Assembly (NCBI GenBank): GCA_944325415.1
Contig: CALUZW010000004.1
Span: 96,616-160,615, forward strand
From: an uncultured Bacteroidales bacterium
GTDB lineage: Bacteria > Bacteroidota > Bacteroidia > Bacteroidales > UBA11471
Reading direction: 5' to 3'
Length of the DNA stretch: 64,000 nucleotides
The translations under genes were made by a program, and so were the position numbers. Every line of letters starts with the position of its first letter. Within the stretch, counting starts at the first letter, position 1. Below the pieces are notes generated by a model that saw nothing but the letters and a program-made list of their open reading frames with translations, was not told where the DNA came from and ran no database searches. Of this stretch, positions 1-9,640 are shown in pieces.

Positions 1-56
1 AAAATCCACACAAAACAGACAAAAAATCCACATCTGCTACAAAAAAAGAAACGTTA

Positions 57-88
57 TTTGTAGTCGATATAACTTTTCTCTATTTTTG
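57..88 (+). promoter_or_regulatory. Bacteroidetes sigma-70-type promoter for the GH3 gene
   Basis: TTTG at 57-60 and TATTTTTG at 81-88 match the -33 TTTG and -7 TAnnTTTG elements with a 20-bp spacer. Transcription should begin around 93-97. That falls after a TTG codon at 86 which could extend the reading frame, so the gene start is placed downstream. Confidence 0.75.
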
Positions 89-109
89 CATAAATACTTA
101 ATGATGCCC

Positions 110-2698
110 ATGAAGAAACAACTTATTGCCTGCTTATGCGCCGGGCTGTGTCTGTTCACCGTCGAGGCGCAAGATGTACTTCCTTACCAAAATGCCAACC
201 TCTCGCCCGCCGAACGGGCCGAAGACCTGCTGCACCGTCTCACGCTGAAAGAGAAGGTGTCGCTCATGAAAAACGGCTCGGCCGCTGTCGACCGGCTGGG
301 TATTCCCGCCTACGACTGGTGGAACGAAGCACTGCATGGCGTGGGACGCGCCGGGCTGGCTACCGTCTTCCCGCAAACCATAGGTATGGCCGCCACCTTC
401 GACGACCAGGCCGTGTATGAAACATTCGATATCGTATCGGACGAGGCACGCGCCAAACACCACCGCTTCAAGAACAGCCAGGACCAGTTGAAACGTTACC
501 AGGGACTTACCTTCTGGACGCCCAACATCAACATCTTCCGCGACCCGCGCTGGGGACGCGGCCAGGAGACCTACGGCGAAGACCCCTACCTCACCGGACG
601 CATGGGCGTAGCCGTCGTTCTGGGTCTGCAAGGCGACACGACCGCCCGTTACAACAAGTTGCACGCCTGCGCCAAACACTTTGCCGTGCACAGCGGCCCG
701 GAGTGGAACCGCCACTCGTTCGACGCCGAAAACATATCGCCCCGCGACCTGTGGGAGACCTACCTGCCGGCCTTCAAGGAGTTGGTGCAGGAGGCTCACG
801 TCAAGGAGGTGATGTGTGCCTACAACCGCTACGAGGGCGAACCCTGTTGCGGCAGCAAACAACTGCTCATACACATTCTGCGTGAACAGTGGGGCTACCG
901 CGACATCGTAGTCTCGGATTGCAGCGCCATTACCGACTTCTTTAAAAAGAACCACCACGAGACCCACCCCTCGAAAGAGGCCGCTTCGGCCGACGCCGTA
1001 ATCAGCGGCACCGACCTCGAATGTGGCAGCAACTACTCGTCGCTGGTACAGGCCGTGCGCCAGGGCCTCATCACCGAAGCCCAAATCGACACCTCGGTGC
1101 GCCGCCTGCTGAAAGCCCGTTTCGAACTGGGCCTTCTCGACCCCGACAGCCTTGTGCCCTGGTCGAAGATTCCCTACTCGGTAGTCGACTGCGACAAACA
1201 CAAGGCCAAAGCCCTCGAAATGGCCCGCAAGAGCATGACCCTCCTCTATAACAAAGCGGGCATACTCCCCCTCGAAAAGGGCAAACGCATCGCCGTAGTG
1301 GGACCCAATGCCGCCGACTCGGTAATGCAGTGGGGCAACTACAACGGATTCCCCTCGCACACCACCACCCTGCTCCTCGGCTTACAGGAAAAAGGCATCG
1401 ACTTCACCTACCAGAAAGGGTGCAACTGGGTGGAAGACAAGATTTTCAACAGCGTATTCGACCGCTGCACCTCCCATGGAAAGACCGGTTTCTCGGCTAC
1501 CTACTGGAACAACACCGAGATGCAGGGCGAAGCGGTAACCCGCACACACGTCTCGCTGCCGTTTAACTTCGACATCGGCGGTGCCGACGGATTCGCCGCA
1601 GGCGTGTCGCTCTACGACTTCTCGGGCCGCTACACCGCCACCTTCACCCCCGAGCGCGACGGTGAATATGTATTCACGCTCTCGGCCAACGACGGATTCC
1701 GCCTCATCGTCGACGGCGACACCCTCTCCAATCTCTGGTACGACTCACAATCGCGTGCCAACAACGAAATAAAATTCACGGCCGAAGGCGGCCGCTCCTA
1801 CAACGTCGTTGTAGAATATGTACAGGGCGGCGGCGAAGGCCACCTGCGCTTCGACATAGGCCAGTACAACAGTGTCGACCCCGAAGCACTGGCCCGCAGC
1901 ATCGACGAAGATGTTGTAATCTTTGCCGGTGGCATCACCCCCCGCCTCGAAGGCGAGGAGATGCGGGTGAACTATCCCGGCTTCAAAAAGGGCGACCGCA
2001 CCGTCATCGAACTGCCCCAGGTGCAGAGAGAGGTAATCAAAGCACTGAAAAAAGCCGGCAAGAAGGTGATTCTCATACTCAACTCGGGTAGCGCCATCGG
2101 TCTCGAAGAGGAGCTGCCCTGCGTCGATGCCATTCTGCAAGCCTGGTATCCGGGACAGGCCGGCGGCACAGCCGTAGCCGATGTACTCTTCGGCGACTAC
2201 AACCCGGCCGGACGTCTGCCCGTTACTTTCTACAAGAGTACGGCCCAACTGCCCGACTTCGAAGATTACAACATGACGGGCCGCACCTACCGCTACATGA
2301 CCGAAGAGCCTCTCTTCCCCTTCGGCCACGGACTGAGCTACACAACCTTTGACTACGGAAAGGCCTCCATCGCCAAAAAGATAAAGGCAGGCAAGGCCAG
2401 CGACATCACCATCACACTCACCAACAGCGGCAGCCGCGACGGCGACGAGGTGATACAGGTCTATGTTCGCAACCTGCAAGACCCGCAGGGACCGAAAAAA
2501 TCGTTGCGTGCCTTCAAGCGTGTACACCTCAAAGCCGGCGAAACACAGAAAGTGCGCATCGATCTGCGACCCACGACATTCGACTTCTTCGACCCGGCCA
2601 CCGGCTCGGTATGGTGCAAACCGGGAAAATATGAAATCCTCTACGGCGGAACATCGGACGACAAGGCGCTGAAATCGGTTACCGTGACCGTACAGTAA
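110..2698 (+). CDS. Secreted glycoside hydrolase family 3 beta-glucosidase/beta-xylosidase with PA14 insert
   Basis: Exo-acting enzyme of 862 aa expected to release terminal beta-linked glucose or xylose from oligosaccharides in the periplasm. A signal peptide begins MKKQLIACLC. The N-terminal barrel shows KHFAVHSGPE and the nucleophile motif VVSDCSAI (Asp270 from this start). The second domain is split by a PA14 module at about residues 455-590 (DGEYVFTLSANDG), and a fibronectin-III-like domain ends the protein. GH3 enzymes with a PA14 insert are common in Bacteroidetes and usually of about this length. ATG at 101 or 104 is also possible; 110 was chosen because it gives a clean signal peptide. 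Substrate cannot be read from sequence, but the GH10 and GH43 genes in the window favour xylo-oligosaccharides. It is monocistronic, with its own promoter and terminator. Confidence 0.9.
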   Translation: MKKQLIACLCAGLCLFTVEAQDVLPYQNANLSPAERAEDLLHRLTLKEKVSLMKNGSAAVDRLGIPAYDWWNEALHGVGRAGLATVFPQTIGMAATFDDQAVYETFDIVSDEARAKHHRFKNSQDQLKRYQGLTFWTPNINIFRDPRWGRGQETYGEDPYLTGRMGVAVVLGLQGDTTARYNKLHACAKHFAVHSGPEWNRHSFDAENISPRDLWETYLPAFKELVQEAHVKEVMCAYNRYEGEPCCGSKQLLIHILREQWGYRDIVVSDCSAITDFFKKNHHETHPSKEAASADAVISGTDLECGSNYSSLVQAVRQGLITEAQIDTSVRRLLKARFELGLLDPDSLVPWSKIPYSVVDCDKHKAKALEMARKSMTLLYNKAGILPLEKGKRIAVVGPNAADSVMQWGNYNGFPSHTTTLLLGLQEKGIDFTYQKGCNWVEDKIFNSVFDRCTSHGKTGFSATYWNNTEMQGEAVTRTHVSLPFNFDIGGADGFAAGVSLYDFSGRYTATFTPERDGEYVFTLSANDGFRLIVDGDTLSNLWYDSQSRANNEIKFTAEGGRSYNVVVEYVQGGGEGHLRFDIGQYNSVDPEALARSIDEDVVIFAGGITPRLEGEEMRVNYPGFKKGDRTVIELPQVQREVIKALKKAGKKVILILNSGSAIGLEEELPCVDAILQAWYPGQAGGTAVADVLFGDYNPAGRLPVTFYKSTAQLPDFEDYNMTGRTYRYMTEEPLFPFGHGLSYTTFDYGKASIAKKIKAGKASDITITLTNSGSRDGDEVIQVYVRNLQDPQGPKKSLRAFKRVHLKAGETQKVRIDLRPTTFDFFDPATGSVWCKPGKYEILYGGTSDDKALKSVTVTVQ

Positions 2699-2722
2699 GC
2701 ACTCCGTCGCTCTCCGAAACAG

Positions 2723-2762
2723 AAAACGGCGTATGCCCCTCGTGGGGTATACGCCGTTTTTT
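2723..2762 (+). terminator. Bidirectional intrinsic terminator
   Basis: A 17-base arm at 2723-2739 pairs with 2744-2760 (one wobble) around a TCGT loop, with A-run and T-run flanks. It lies between the convergent GH3 and AraC genes and can serve both. Confidence 0.85.
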
Positions 2763-2786
2763 ACTGTCGCAAGGAACCGCCGACTG

Positions 2787-3713
2787 TCAGCTCTGCTTGT
2801 ACTCGGTGGGCGACATGCCCGTGCGCCGCTTGAAATAGGTGCCGAAAAACGACTGGTTGGGAAAGTTGAGGTAATAGGCTATCTGCTGAATACTCATCGA
2901 GGAATATTTCAACAGGTTCTTGGCTTCGAGAATGACACACTCGTCAATCCACTCGGCCGCCGACCGTCCGCTTACCTGCTTGATAATCGTCGTCAGGTAC
3001 TTAGGGGTAATATGCAACAGTGAGGCGTAAAAGCCTAGCGAACGCTCCTGGCAATAGTGCTGTTGCAACTGCATCAGGAATTCCTTGAAATACTCCTCTC
3101 CCCGATTCTTGGTGGGAGCGACAACATTTTCACTACGCATACGAAGTACCCGCTCGAAGATAGCACACAGCTTGTAAATAGCCACACTCGTGTATCCACG
3201 CAAAATTTCCTTTTGATAGACCTTTCCCGAAAGATTCTCCATCTCCCGTTCTATCGTGGCAAAAATCTGCCGTATGTCGTCAAGCTCCTCAGGCAGAATC
3301 GTCATGCACGGATTGTCGAGCAAGTGGATAAATTGCGGGAGGATACTTTTCAAGTCGATATGCACATCGCGAAGAAAACTCTCGTCAAACGCTATGAGAT
3401 GCACCACACTGTCTTCTATCTCATCGACTTTGACTATGGAATTGGAGGCATTGATGTAAAGAGTATTTTCCCGCAGAATATACTGTTTGAGGTTGGAGGT
3501 AAACTTTACCTGCCCTTTTTCGCAAATAACAACGGTAACGGCATCGACCCGACAGGGATATTGAAACAGCGGTATTCCGCTTCGCGCCGTATCACTCTTG
3601 TTGATATTGTGATAAGTCGACACCAAACAACCGTCGTGAAACGATGCCTGCAACACTTTTGCATTCTTGTAGAGTTCCTGTAAAGAAAAACTCACAATGT
3701 CTTTTTTTTCCAT
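2787..3713 (-). CDS. AraC/XylS-family transcriptional regulator
   Basis: A 308-aa cytoplasmic DNA-binding regulator. The C-terminal ~100 residues form the two helix-turn-helix motifs of the AraC family: LGFYASLLHITPKYLTTIIK, then the second motif with IQQIAYYLNFPNQSFFGTYF and the closing GMSPTEYK. The N-terminal ~190 residues look like a cupin-type sensor domain but show no recognisable ligand motif. It is transcribed away from the RND efflux operon across a 398-bp AT-rich gap, the usual arrangement for a local regulator of such pumps in Bacteroidetes. The inducer is unknown. An alternative is a global regulator that happens to be next to the pump; the divergent layout makes local control more likely. 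Confidence 0.85.
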   Translation of the reverse strand: MEKKDIVSFSLQELYKNAKVLQASFHDGCLVSTYHNINKSDTARSGIPLFQYPCRVDAVTVVICEKGQVKFTSNLKQYILRENTLYINASNSIVKVDEIEDSVVHLIAFDESFLRDVHIDLKSILPQFIHLLDNPCMTILPEELDDIRQIFATIEREMENLSGKVYQKEILRGYTSVAIYKLCAIFERVLRMRSENVVAPTKNRGEEYFKEFLMQLQQHYCQERSLGFYASLLHITPKYLTTIIKQVSGRSAAEWIDECVILEAKNLLKYSSMSIQQIAYYLNFPNQSFFGTYFKRRTGMSPTEYKQS

Positions 3714-4111
3714 AACTGTTCTTTTTATATCGCGAATATAGGAAATTTTGAATAATTCATTTTTCGATTTATTCTTTTTTTTACCATTAAAAACACCAAG
3801 ATAAGACTTTTAATATTATTTCACATATAAACATCTTAATAAGTACCAAATTCAGACTATATATAGGAAATATAAAACAATATTTATAGAAAGCATATCG
3901 TCTAGCATATCTACAAATCAAATTAAACTTCTATCATTTCGAGTTTTTTTACAATGAATACGAAGCACTTATTCGTACATTACACAAAGTTGTTCATTTT
4001 GTCTTACACAGGAACACAAAAAGATATTTTGAACAATAACGACGAATTTAAAATATCCGTTCCGCCATTGTTATGCTTTTCCTTTGCAGAAAAAATTTAA
4101 CAACACGGATT
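3714..4111. promoter_or_regulatory. AT-rich divergent regulatory region with inverted repeat
   Basis: This 398-bp gap is much richer in A and T than its neighbours. TTGTTCA at 3990-3996 and TGAACAA at 4030-4036 form a perfect inverted repeat with a 33-bp spacer, a possible operator for the AraC regulator. No exact TAnnTTTG box is present: TTCCTTTG at 4079-4086 is one base off and the TATTTTG at 4025-4031 has a one-base-short spacer. No coding signal was seen here. Confidence 0.4.
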
Positions 4112-5146
4112 ATGCACACAACACACACCTTATGGATGGCAGCCACCCTACTGCTGCTTCCATCGTTAAACAGTTGTCAGGGAAAAAGTACAACCACCCG
4201 AGAAGAGGTTGCCCCAGTAAAGATAAGCACACTCACCGTCGAGGCCGAACAGCGACACAACGAACACCGCTACTCGGGAACCGTCGAAGCCGCCAACAGC
4301 ACGGCACTCAGCTTCACTATGCCGGGCAACGTACAGAGTATCGGCGTAAACGTCGGCGACCGGGTCGAAGCGGGCGACCTTATCGCCACCATCGATTCGA
4401 GCACAACGGCCAGCAGCTACAAAGCGGCCCTGTCGGCCCGGCAGCAGGCCGAAGACGCCTACGCCCGCATGAAAACGCTATACGAGAAAGGCAGCCTGCC
4501 CGAAATAAAATGGGTCGATATACAGAACAAGCTGCAACAGGCCCGGTCTCTGGAAGAGATTGCGCGCAAGAATCTGCACGACTGTAAACTATACGCCCCC
4601 TACACGGGAATTGTCGCCGAAAAATCCATCGAGGTGGGACAAACCGTATCGCCTGGCCTGCCCGTCGTGAAGATTGTATCGGGCGACCGGCTGAAAGTAA
4701 AATTCTCCGTAGCCGAAAACGAAATAGCCGACATACACCTCGGCACCCGGGCCGTGGTAACCGTGGGCGCTCTCGACAACCGTCGCTTCCCGGGCGTGAT
4801 AACAGAAAAGGGGATAGTGGCCCACCCGCTCTCGCGCTCCTACGAGGTGAAGGTGTCGCTCGACCATACCGACGCCGACCTCATGCCCGGCATGGTAACA
4901 GAGGTAGGCATCGAAAACGAGAAGGCCTCGTGGCAGTATGTCGTGCCGGCACAGGTGGTGCAGCTCGACGAGAAGAACCGTACGTTTGTGTGGATTGAGC
5001 AGGAGGGCAAGGCCCGGAAACGCTACATCGAGTGCGGCCCCTTCGCCACAGATGGCGTAACGGTCGTATCGGGATTGGAAAACGGCGACAGAGTCATCGT
5101 CGAAGGTCGACAGAAGGTGTGCGAAAACATACCGGTAACTTTATAA
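4112..5146 (+). CDS. RND efflux periplasmic adaptor lipoprotein (HlyD/MFP family)
   Basis: A 344-aa membrane-fusion protein linking the inner-membrane pump to the outer-membrane channel. The chosen ATG gives a lipoprotein signal peptide ending in the lipobox LNSC, so it should be lipid-anchored in the periplasm. It then shows a biotinyl-lipoyl hairpin half (VGDRVEAGDLIATIDSS), an alpha-helical hairpin (about residues 85-140), the second lipoyl half (YAPYTGIVAEKSIEVGQTVS) and the beta-barrel and membrane-proximal domains. An upstream ATG at 4073 would put a charged stretch before the signal peptide and is less likely. The pump gene begins 10 bp downstream, and the channel gene follows it, so the three form one operon. 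Confidence 0.9.
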   Translation: MHTTHTLWMAATLLLLPSLNSCQGKSTTTREEVAPVKISTLTVEAEQRHNEHRYSGTVEAANSTALSFTMPGNVQSIGVNVGDRVEAGDLIATIDSSTTASSYKAALSARQQAEDAYARMKTLYEKGSLPEIKWVDIQNKLQQARSLEEIARKNLHDCKLYAPYTGIVAEKSIEVGQTVSPGLPVVKIVSGDRLKVKFSVAENEIADIHLGTRAVVTVGALDNRRFPGVITEKGIVAHPLSRSYEVKVSLDHTDADLMPGMVTEVGIENEKASWQYVVPAQVVQLDEKNRTFVWIEQEGKARKRYIECGPFATDGVTVVSGLENGDRVIVEGRQKVCENIPVTL

Positions 5147-5156
5147 AAGAACAGCG

Positions 5157-8100
5157 ATGAAAAAGAAACGCAACGCAGTAGAATGGGCCATGCATTACCG
5201 CCAGATTATCATTCTGGCCGTATGCTGCCTTATCGCTTTCGGCATTTACAGCCTGCCGAACATGCAGAAGAACGAATTTCCCGACTTCACGATAAGACAG
5301 GGTCTTGTCGTAGCCGTGGCTCCGGGAAATACGGCCGAGGAGATGGTCGAGCAGGTAACCAAACCGCTCGAAGAGTATATCTTCGGCTACAAGGAGGTAA
5401 AGAAAGAGAAAACCTTCTCTACCACCCGCCCCGGCATCGTGTACATACAGGTACAGCTCAACGACGAGCTCAACAACAAGGACGAGTTTTGGAGCAAGTT
5501 CAAACACGGTGTCGCCACCTTCAAGGCCCAACTTCCGTCGAACGTACTGGCCGTACAGGTGGTCGACGACTTCGGCGACACCTCGGCCCTGCTCATCACG
5601 ATGGAGAGCGAAGAGAAGACCTACCGTGAGCTGGACGGCTACATGGACGACCTGCAAAGCCGGCTGCGCCGCATCAACAGTATCGGGCGCATGACGGTGA
5701 GCGGCATGCAGAAAGAGCAGATTTCGGTCTATCTCGACAACAACAAACTCTCGCAATACGGACTGAACAGCCAGAGTCTGGCCGTCGCCCTCTTCTCAAA
5801 AGGGTTCATCACAACCGGCGGGGAGATAACGACCCCCGGCAACATCATGCCCGTGTATGTGGCCCAGTCGCTCAACACCGTGCGCGACGTGCAGGAACAG
5901 ATTGTCTACACCGACCCCGACGGAAACAACATACGCCTGAAAGATGTGGCCCGCGTCGTGAAGGAGTATCCCGCACCCGACAGCTACATCACCAACAACG
6001 GCAAGAAATGCCTCCTGCTGAGTGTGGAGATGAAAAAAGGGAAAAACATCGTAGAGATGGGCGAAGAGATAGACCGGGTACTGACTACCTTTGAACAAGA
6101 GCTGCCGCCGGAGGTCGACATCTTCCGCATCACCAATCAGAGCGAAGTCGTCGACAACAGCGTGTCGACTTTTCTCAGTGAGCTGCTCATTGCCATCGCG
6201 GCAGTCATCGTGGTGGTCATGCTCCTGCTCCCCATGCGCGTAGCCCTGGTGGCCGCCTCGACGATACCTATCACGATATTCATCGCCCTGGGACTGTTCT
6301 ACGCCTTCGGCATCGAACTCAACACCGTAACGCTGGCCGCCCTCATCGTAACGCTGGGCATGATTGTCGACAACTCCATCGTCATCATCGACAACTACCT
6401 CGAAAAGCTGGGCGAAGGCTGTTCCCGCTGGCACGCCTCGATAGAGAGTGCCACCCACTTCTTCAAGTCGATTTTCTCGGCCACGCTGGCCATCAGCATC
6501 ACCTTCTTCCCCTTCCTGCTCATCTTAACAGGTATGTTTCACGACTTCCTGCTGAGCTTCCCCTGGGCCATCACACTGATATTGGGCATCTCGCTGCTGG
6601 TAGCCGTACTGCTGGTACCCTTCATGCAGTTCTGGTTCATACGCAAGCCTATAAACACGGGTGAGAAGAAATTTTCGTTCCTCGACGCGCTGCAAAGGCT
6701 CTACAACAAGGTGCTGGACATCTGCTTCGCCTGGCCGCTGACGACGGTGGCCACAGGCATTGCCTTCGTTGCCATAGGCGCCCTGCTCATCAGCCGCATA
6801 CCCCAGCGGCTGATGCCCATAGCCGAACGCAACCAGTTCGCCGTCGAAATCTATCTTCCCACGGGCACACCGCTGGAAAAGACCGCCGAAGTGGCCGACA
6901 GTCTCGAACATATCCTGCGGAGAGACCCCCGGGTGGTATCAGTTACCTCTTTTACGGGCTGCTCCTCGCCGCGGTTCCACACCACCTACGCGCCGCAGAT
7001 TGCCGGCCCCAACTATGCCCAGTTCATCGTCAACACACAGGGCAACAAAGAGACCGAGGCTCTTCTCGACGAGTATGCCCCGTTGTACACCAACTACTTT
7101 CCCGAAGCATTTGTCCGCTTCAAGCAACTCAGTTACAATGAGTCGGTCTACCCGATAGAGATACGTCTGAGCGGCGACAACATCGATACGCTGCGGGGCG
7201 TGGCCAACCAGATTGCGACACTGTTGAAAAACTGTCCCGAGACCGACCTGGTGCGCACCAACTTCTTCGAGCCGCAGGCCGGCACCCGAATCGTACTGAA
7301 AGAAGACCTGGCCTCGCGTATGGGCATCAGCAACACCAGCGTGGAGACGACCCTCGCCATGCGTTACGGCAACGGAATCCCGGTGGCCAAGACCTGGGAG
7401 GGCGACTACGACATTGCCGTCGTGCTGAAAGGCGAAAATGCCGACTCGGCCGCCTGCAACACTCTTGCCGATGAACTTGTCGCCACGATGGGCGGACTGT
7501 CTCATGTGCCCCTGCGGCAGATTGCCGACATACAGCCCACATGGAGCAACGGCCAGATTGTGCGTCGCAACGGCGTCTACACGATTACCGTCATGTGCGA
7601 CCTCAAAAGAGAGGTAAACAGCATGGCCTTCACCGGCAAAGTGCAGAAACAGCTGGCCGGCATCGCCCTGCCCGACAATGTAACCTTGGAGTACGGAGGC
7701 GACTATGAAGACAGCCAGGAGAAACTGCCGCTCATCATGTCGTGCCTGGTGGTTGCTGCCGTCATCATCTTCTTTATTCTGCTGCTCCACTTCCACCGCA
7801 TCAACATCGCCCTGCTCATCTTCGCCAGCATGACGCTGTGCATCTTCGGCGCGGCTGCCGGCATGCTCATACACGGTGTCGATTTCAGTCTCACCTGTGT
7901 GCTGGGTCTGGTGAGCCTCATGGGCATCATTGTAAGGAACGGCATCATCATGATCGACTATGCCGAAGAGTTGCGCAAGAGCGAGAAACTCGACGTGCGC
8001 GATGCCATCTACCACTCGGCACGACGTCGCATGCGCCCCATCTTCCTCACGTCGGCAGCCGCCTCAATGGGTGTCGTGCCGATGATTCTCGGAGGCAGCA

Positions 8101-8249
8101 GCCTGTGGATGCCCATGGGAACCGTCATCTTCTACGGGACACTCATCACCATGGTACTCCTGCTCACCGTCCTGCCGGTCAGCTACTGGCTCATCTTCGA
8201 CGGTACTTCTCATAAACGCGTGGCCTCGGCCCGCCTGGAAAACGAATAA
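5157..8249 (+). CDS. RND-family efflux transporter permease (AcrB-like)
   Basis: A 1030-aa proton-driven inner-membrane pump. An N-terminal membrane helix precedes the porter motif NEFPDFTIRQGLVV, then two large periplasmic domains alternate with two blocks of membrane helices, the usual 12-TM RND plan. The helix carrying TLGMIVDNSIVIIDNYLE holds the acidic residues of the proton relay. Length is at the usual size for the family. Substrate cannot be assigned; drugs, bile salts or fatty acids are plausible for a gut organism. It lies between adaptor and TolC-like genes with gaps of 10 and 15 bp and is presumably controlled by the divergent AraC regulator. Confidence 0.93.
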   Translation: MKKKRNAVEWAMHYRQIIILAVCCLIAFGIYSLPNMQKNEFPDFTIRQGLVVAVAPGNTAEEMVEQVTKPLEEYIFGYKEVKKEKTFSTTRPGIVYIQVQLNDELNNKDEFWSKFKHGVATFKAQLPSNVLAVQVVDDFGDTSALLITMESEEKTYRELDGYMDDLQSRLRRINSIGRMTVSGMQKEQISVYLDNNKLSQYGLNSQSLAVALFSKGFITTGGEITTPGNIMPVYVAQSLNTVRDVQEQIVYTDPDGNNIRLKDVARVVKEYPAPDSYITNNGKKCLLLSVEMKKGKNIVEMGEEIDRVLTTFEQELPPEVDIFRITNQSEVVDNSVSTFLSELLIAIAAVIVVVMLLLPMRVALVAASTIPITIFIALGLFYAFGIELNTVTLAALIVTLGMIVDNSIVIIDNYLEKLGEGCSRWHASIESATHFFKSIFSATLAISITFFPFLLILTGMFHDFLLSFPWAITLILGISLLVAVLLVPFMQFWFIRKPINTGEKKFSFLDALQRLYNKVLDICFAWPLTTVATGIAFVAIGALLISRIPQRLMPIAERNQFAVEIYLPTGTPLEKTAEVADSLEHILRRDPRVVSVTSFTGCSSPRFHTTYAPQIAGPNYAQFIVNTQGNKETEALLDEYAPLYTNYFPEAFVRFKQLSYNESVYPIEIRLSGDNIDTLRGVANQIATLLKNCPETDLVRTNFFEPQAGTRIVLKEDLASRMGISNTSVETTLAMRYGNGIPVAKTWEGDYDIAVVLKGENADSAACNTLADELVATMGGLSHVPLRQIADIQPTWSNGQIVRRNGVYTITVMCDLKREVNSMAFTGKVQKQLAGIALPDNVTLEYGGDYEDSQEKLPLIMSCLVVAAVIIFFILLLHFHRINIALLIFASMTLCIFGAAAGMLIHGVDFSLTCVLGLVSLMGIIVRNGIIMIDYAEELRKSEKLDVRDAIYHSARRRMRPIFLTSAAASMGVVPMILGGSSLWMPMGTVIFYGTLITMVLLLTVLPVSYWLIFDGTSHKRVASARLENE

Positions 8250-8264
8250 TCTCAACTCATCATC

Positions 8265-9551
8265 ATGAAACGAAACCTATCAATCAAATACGCTCTTCTC
8301 CTGCTCACCGGCATGACAATCCTCACGGCCGCTGCCCAGCGGGCCTACACCCTCGAAGAGTGCCTGCAACTGTCGCTTGAAAACAACGTGCGGATAAAGA
8401 ATGCCCGGAACGATATGCAGATATCGGAGCAGGAACGGAAAGAGGCCTTTACCAAATACTTTCCTTCGATATCGGCCGGTGGCGCCGGATTTGTTGCCAA
8501 CAAGGGGCTTTTAGAAATGGAACTGGCCCCGATGATGCAAATGTCGATGGCCAAAGACGGTATCATCGCCGGCGTCTCGGCCGGGGTTCCGCTCTTTGCC
8601 GGCGGACAGATTGTCAATGCCAACAAACTGAGCCGGGTGGGCGTCGAAGCCAGCCGCCTGCAATACCGGCAGTCGGAGAACGAGGTGAGACTGACGACGG
8701 AAAGCTACTTCTGGCAAATCGTCATGCTGAAAGAGAAACAACGCACCCTCACCGTGGTTGAGACCCAGCTCGACACCCTCTACAAAGATGCCGAGGCTTC
8801 GGTCGAAGCCGGCATCGCCACCCGCAACGACCTGCTGCAAGTGCAGCTCAAACGCAATGAGGTGCAAAGCCAGCGCATACAGATAGAGAACGCCCTGAAT
8901 CTCTCACGCATGGCCTTGTCGCAATATATCGGTGCCGAAAGCGACAGCCTCGACGTGGCGTTTGTCCTGACCGACTCGCTCCCCCTCTCGCCCGAACGGC
9001 TCTTTGTCGACCCCCGGAGTGCGCTTGCCGAGACCAACGAGTACCGCCTCTTGTGCCAGAACGTAAAAGCCACGCGCTTACAGAAAAAAATGGCCATAGG
9101 CAAACATCTGCCTACGGTTGCCATCGGTGGCGCGTATGCCTATGACAACATAACCGACCACGATCACCCGTTCTGGATAGGCTTTGCCACCGTATCGGTG
9201 CCCTTGTCGGACTGGTGGGGCGGCGCCCACAGCATCAGGAAACATAAATTACAGGTGATGAATGCCGAGAATACCCTGAACGATAACAGCGAACAGCTCA
9301 TCATACGCATGCAGCAGACATGGAACGACATGAACGATGCCTACAAACAGGTAGTGATAGCCCACTCTTCCATCGAACAGGCCGAAGAGAATCTGCGCCT
9401 CAACACCGATTACTACCTGGCCGGCACCTGCACCATGAACGACTGGCTCGACGCCCAGTCGCTCTACCAGCAGAGCCGCGACAAATACATCGAATCGTAT
9501 GCCGGCTTTGAGATTAAGAAACGGGAATACCTGCAAGCAACAGGCCGCTAA
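8265..9551 (+). CDS. TolC-family outer membrane efflux channel
   Basis: A 428-aa outer-membrane factor completing the tripartite RND pump. A signal peptide (MKRNLSIKYALLLLTGM) is followed by the TolC start motif YTLEECLQLSLENN and two long alpha-helical repeats separated by short beta segments. Length fits the family. It is the last gene of the operon and ends just before a strong hairpin. No lipobox is seen, so unlike many OprM-type channels it is probably not lipidated. Confidence 0.9.
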   Translation: MKRNLSIKYALLLLTGMTILTAAAQRAYTLEECLQLSLENNVRIKNARNDMQISEQERKEAFTKYFPSISAGGAGFVANKGLLEMELAPMMQMSMAKDGIIAGVSAGVPLFAGGQIVNANKLSRVGVEASRLQYRQSENEVRLTTESYFWQIVMLKEKQRTLTVVETQLDTLYKDAEASVEAGIATRNDLLQVQLKRNEVQSQRIQIENALNLSRMALSQYIGAESDSLDVAFVLTDSLPLSPERLFVDPRSALAETNEYRLLCQNVKATRLQKKMAIGKHLPTVAIGGAYAYDNITDHDHPFWIGFATVSVPLSDWWGGAHSIRKHKLQVMNAENTLNDNSEQLIIRMQQTWNDMNDAYKQVVIAHSSIEQAEENLRLNTDYYLAGTCTMNDWLDAQSLYQQSRDKYIESYAGFEIKKREYLQATGR

Positions 9552-9581
9552 CAGAGAGAAACACCGTGATATTTTTTGCAA

Positions 9582-9619
9582 CGACGCCCGGGTGTGCAGG
9601 CAGGCACACTCGGGCGTCG
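9582..9619. terminator. Hairpin between convergent tolC-like and dnaX genes
   Basis: A 16-base arm (9582-9597) pairs with 9604-9619 with a single G-T position and a 6-base loop. No good T-run follows on either strand, so it is terminator-like rather than a textbook intrinsic terminator. Confidence 0.6.
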
Positions 9620-9640
9620 GTATTATTCGCGGAAAAAAGG

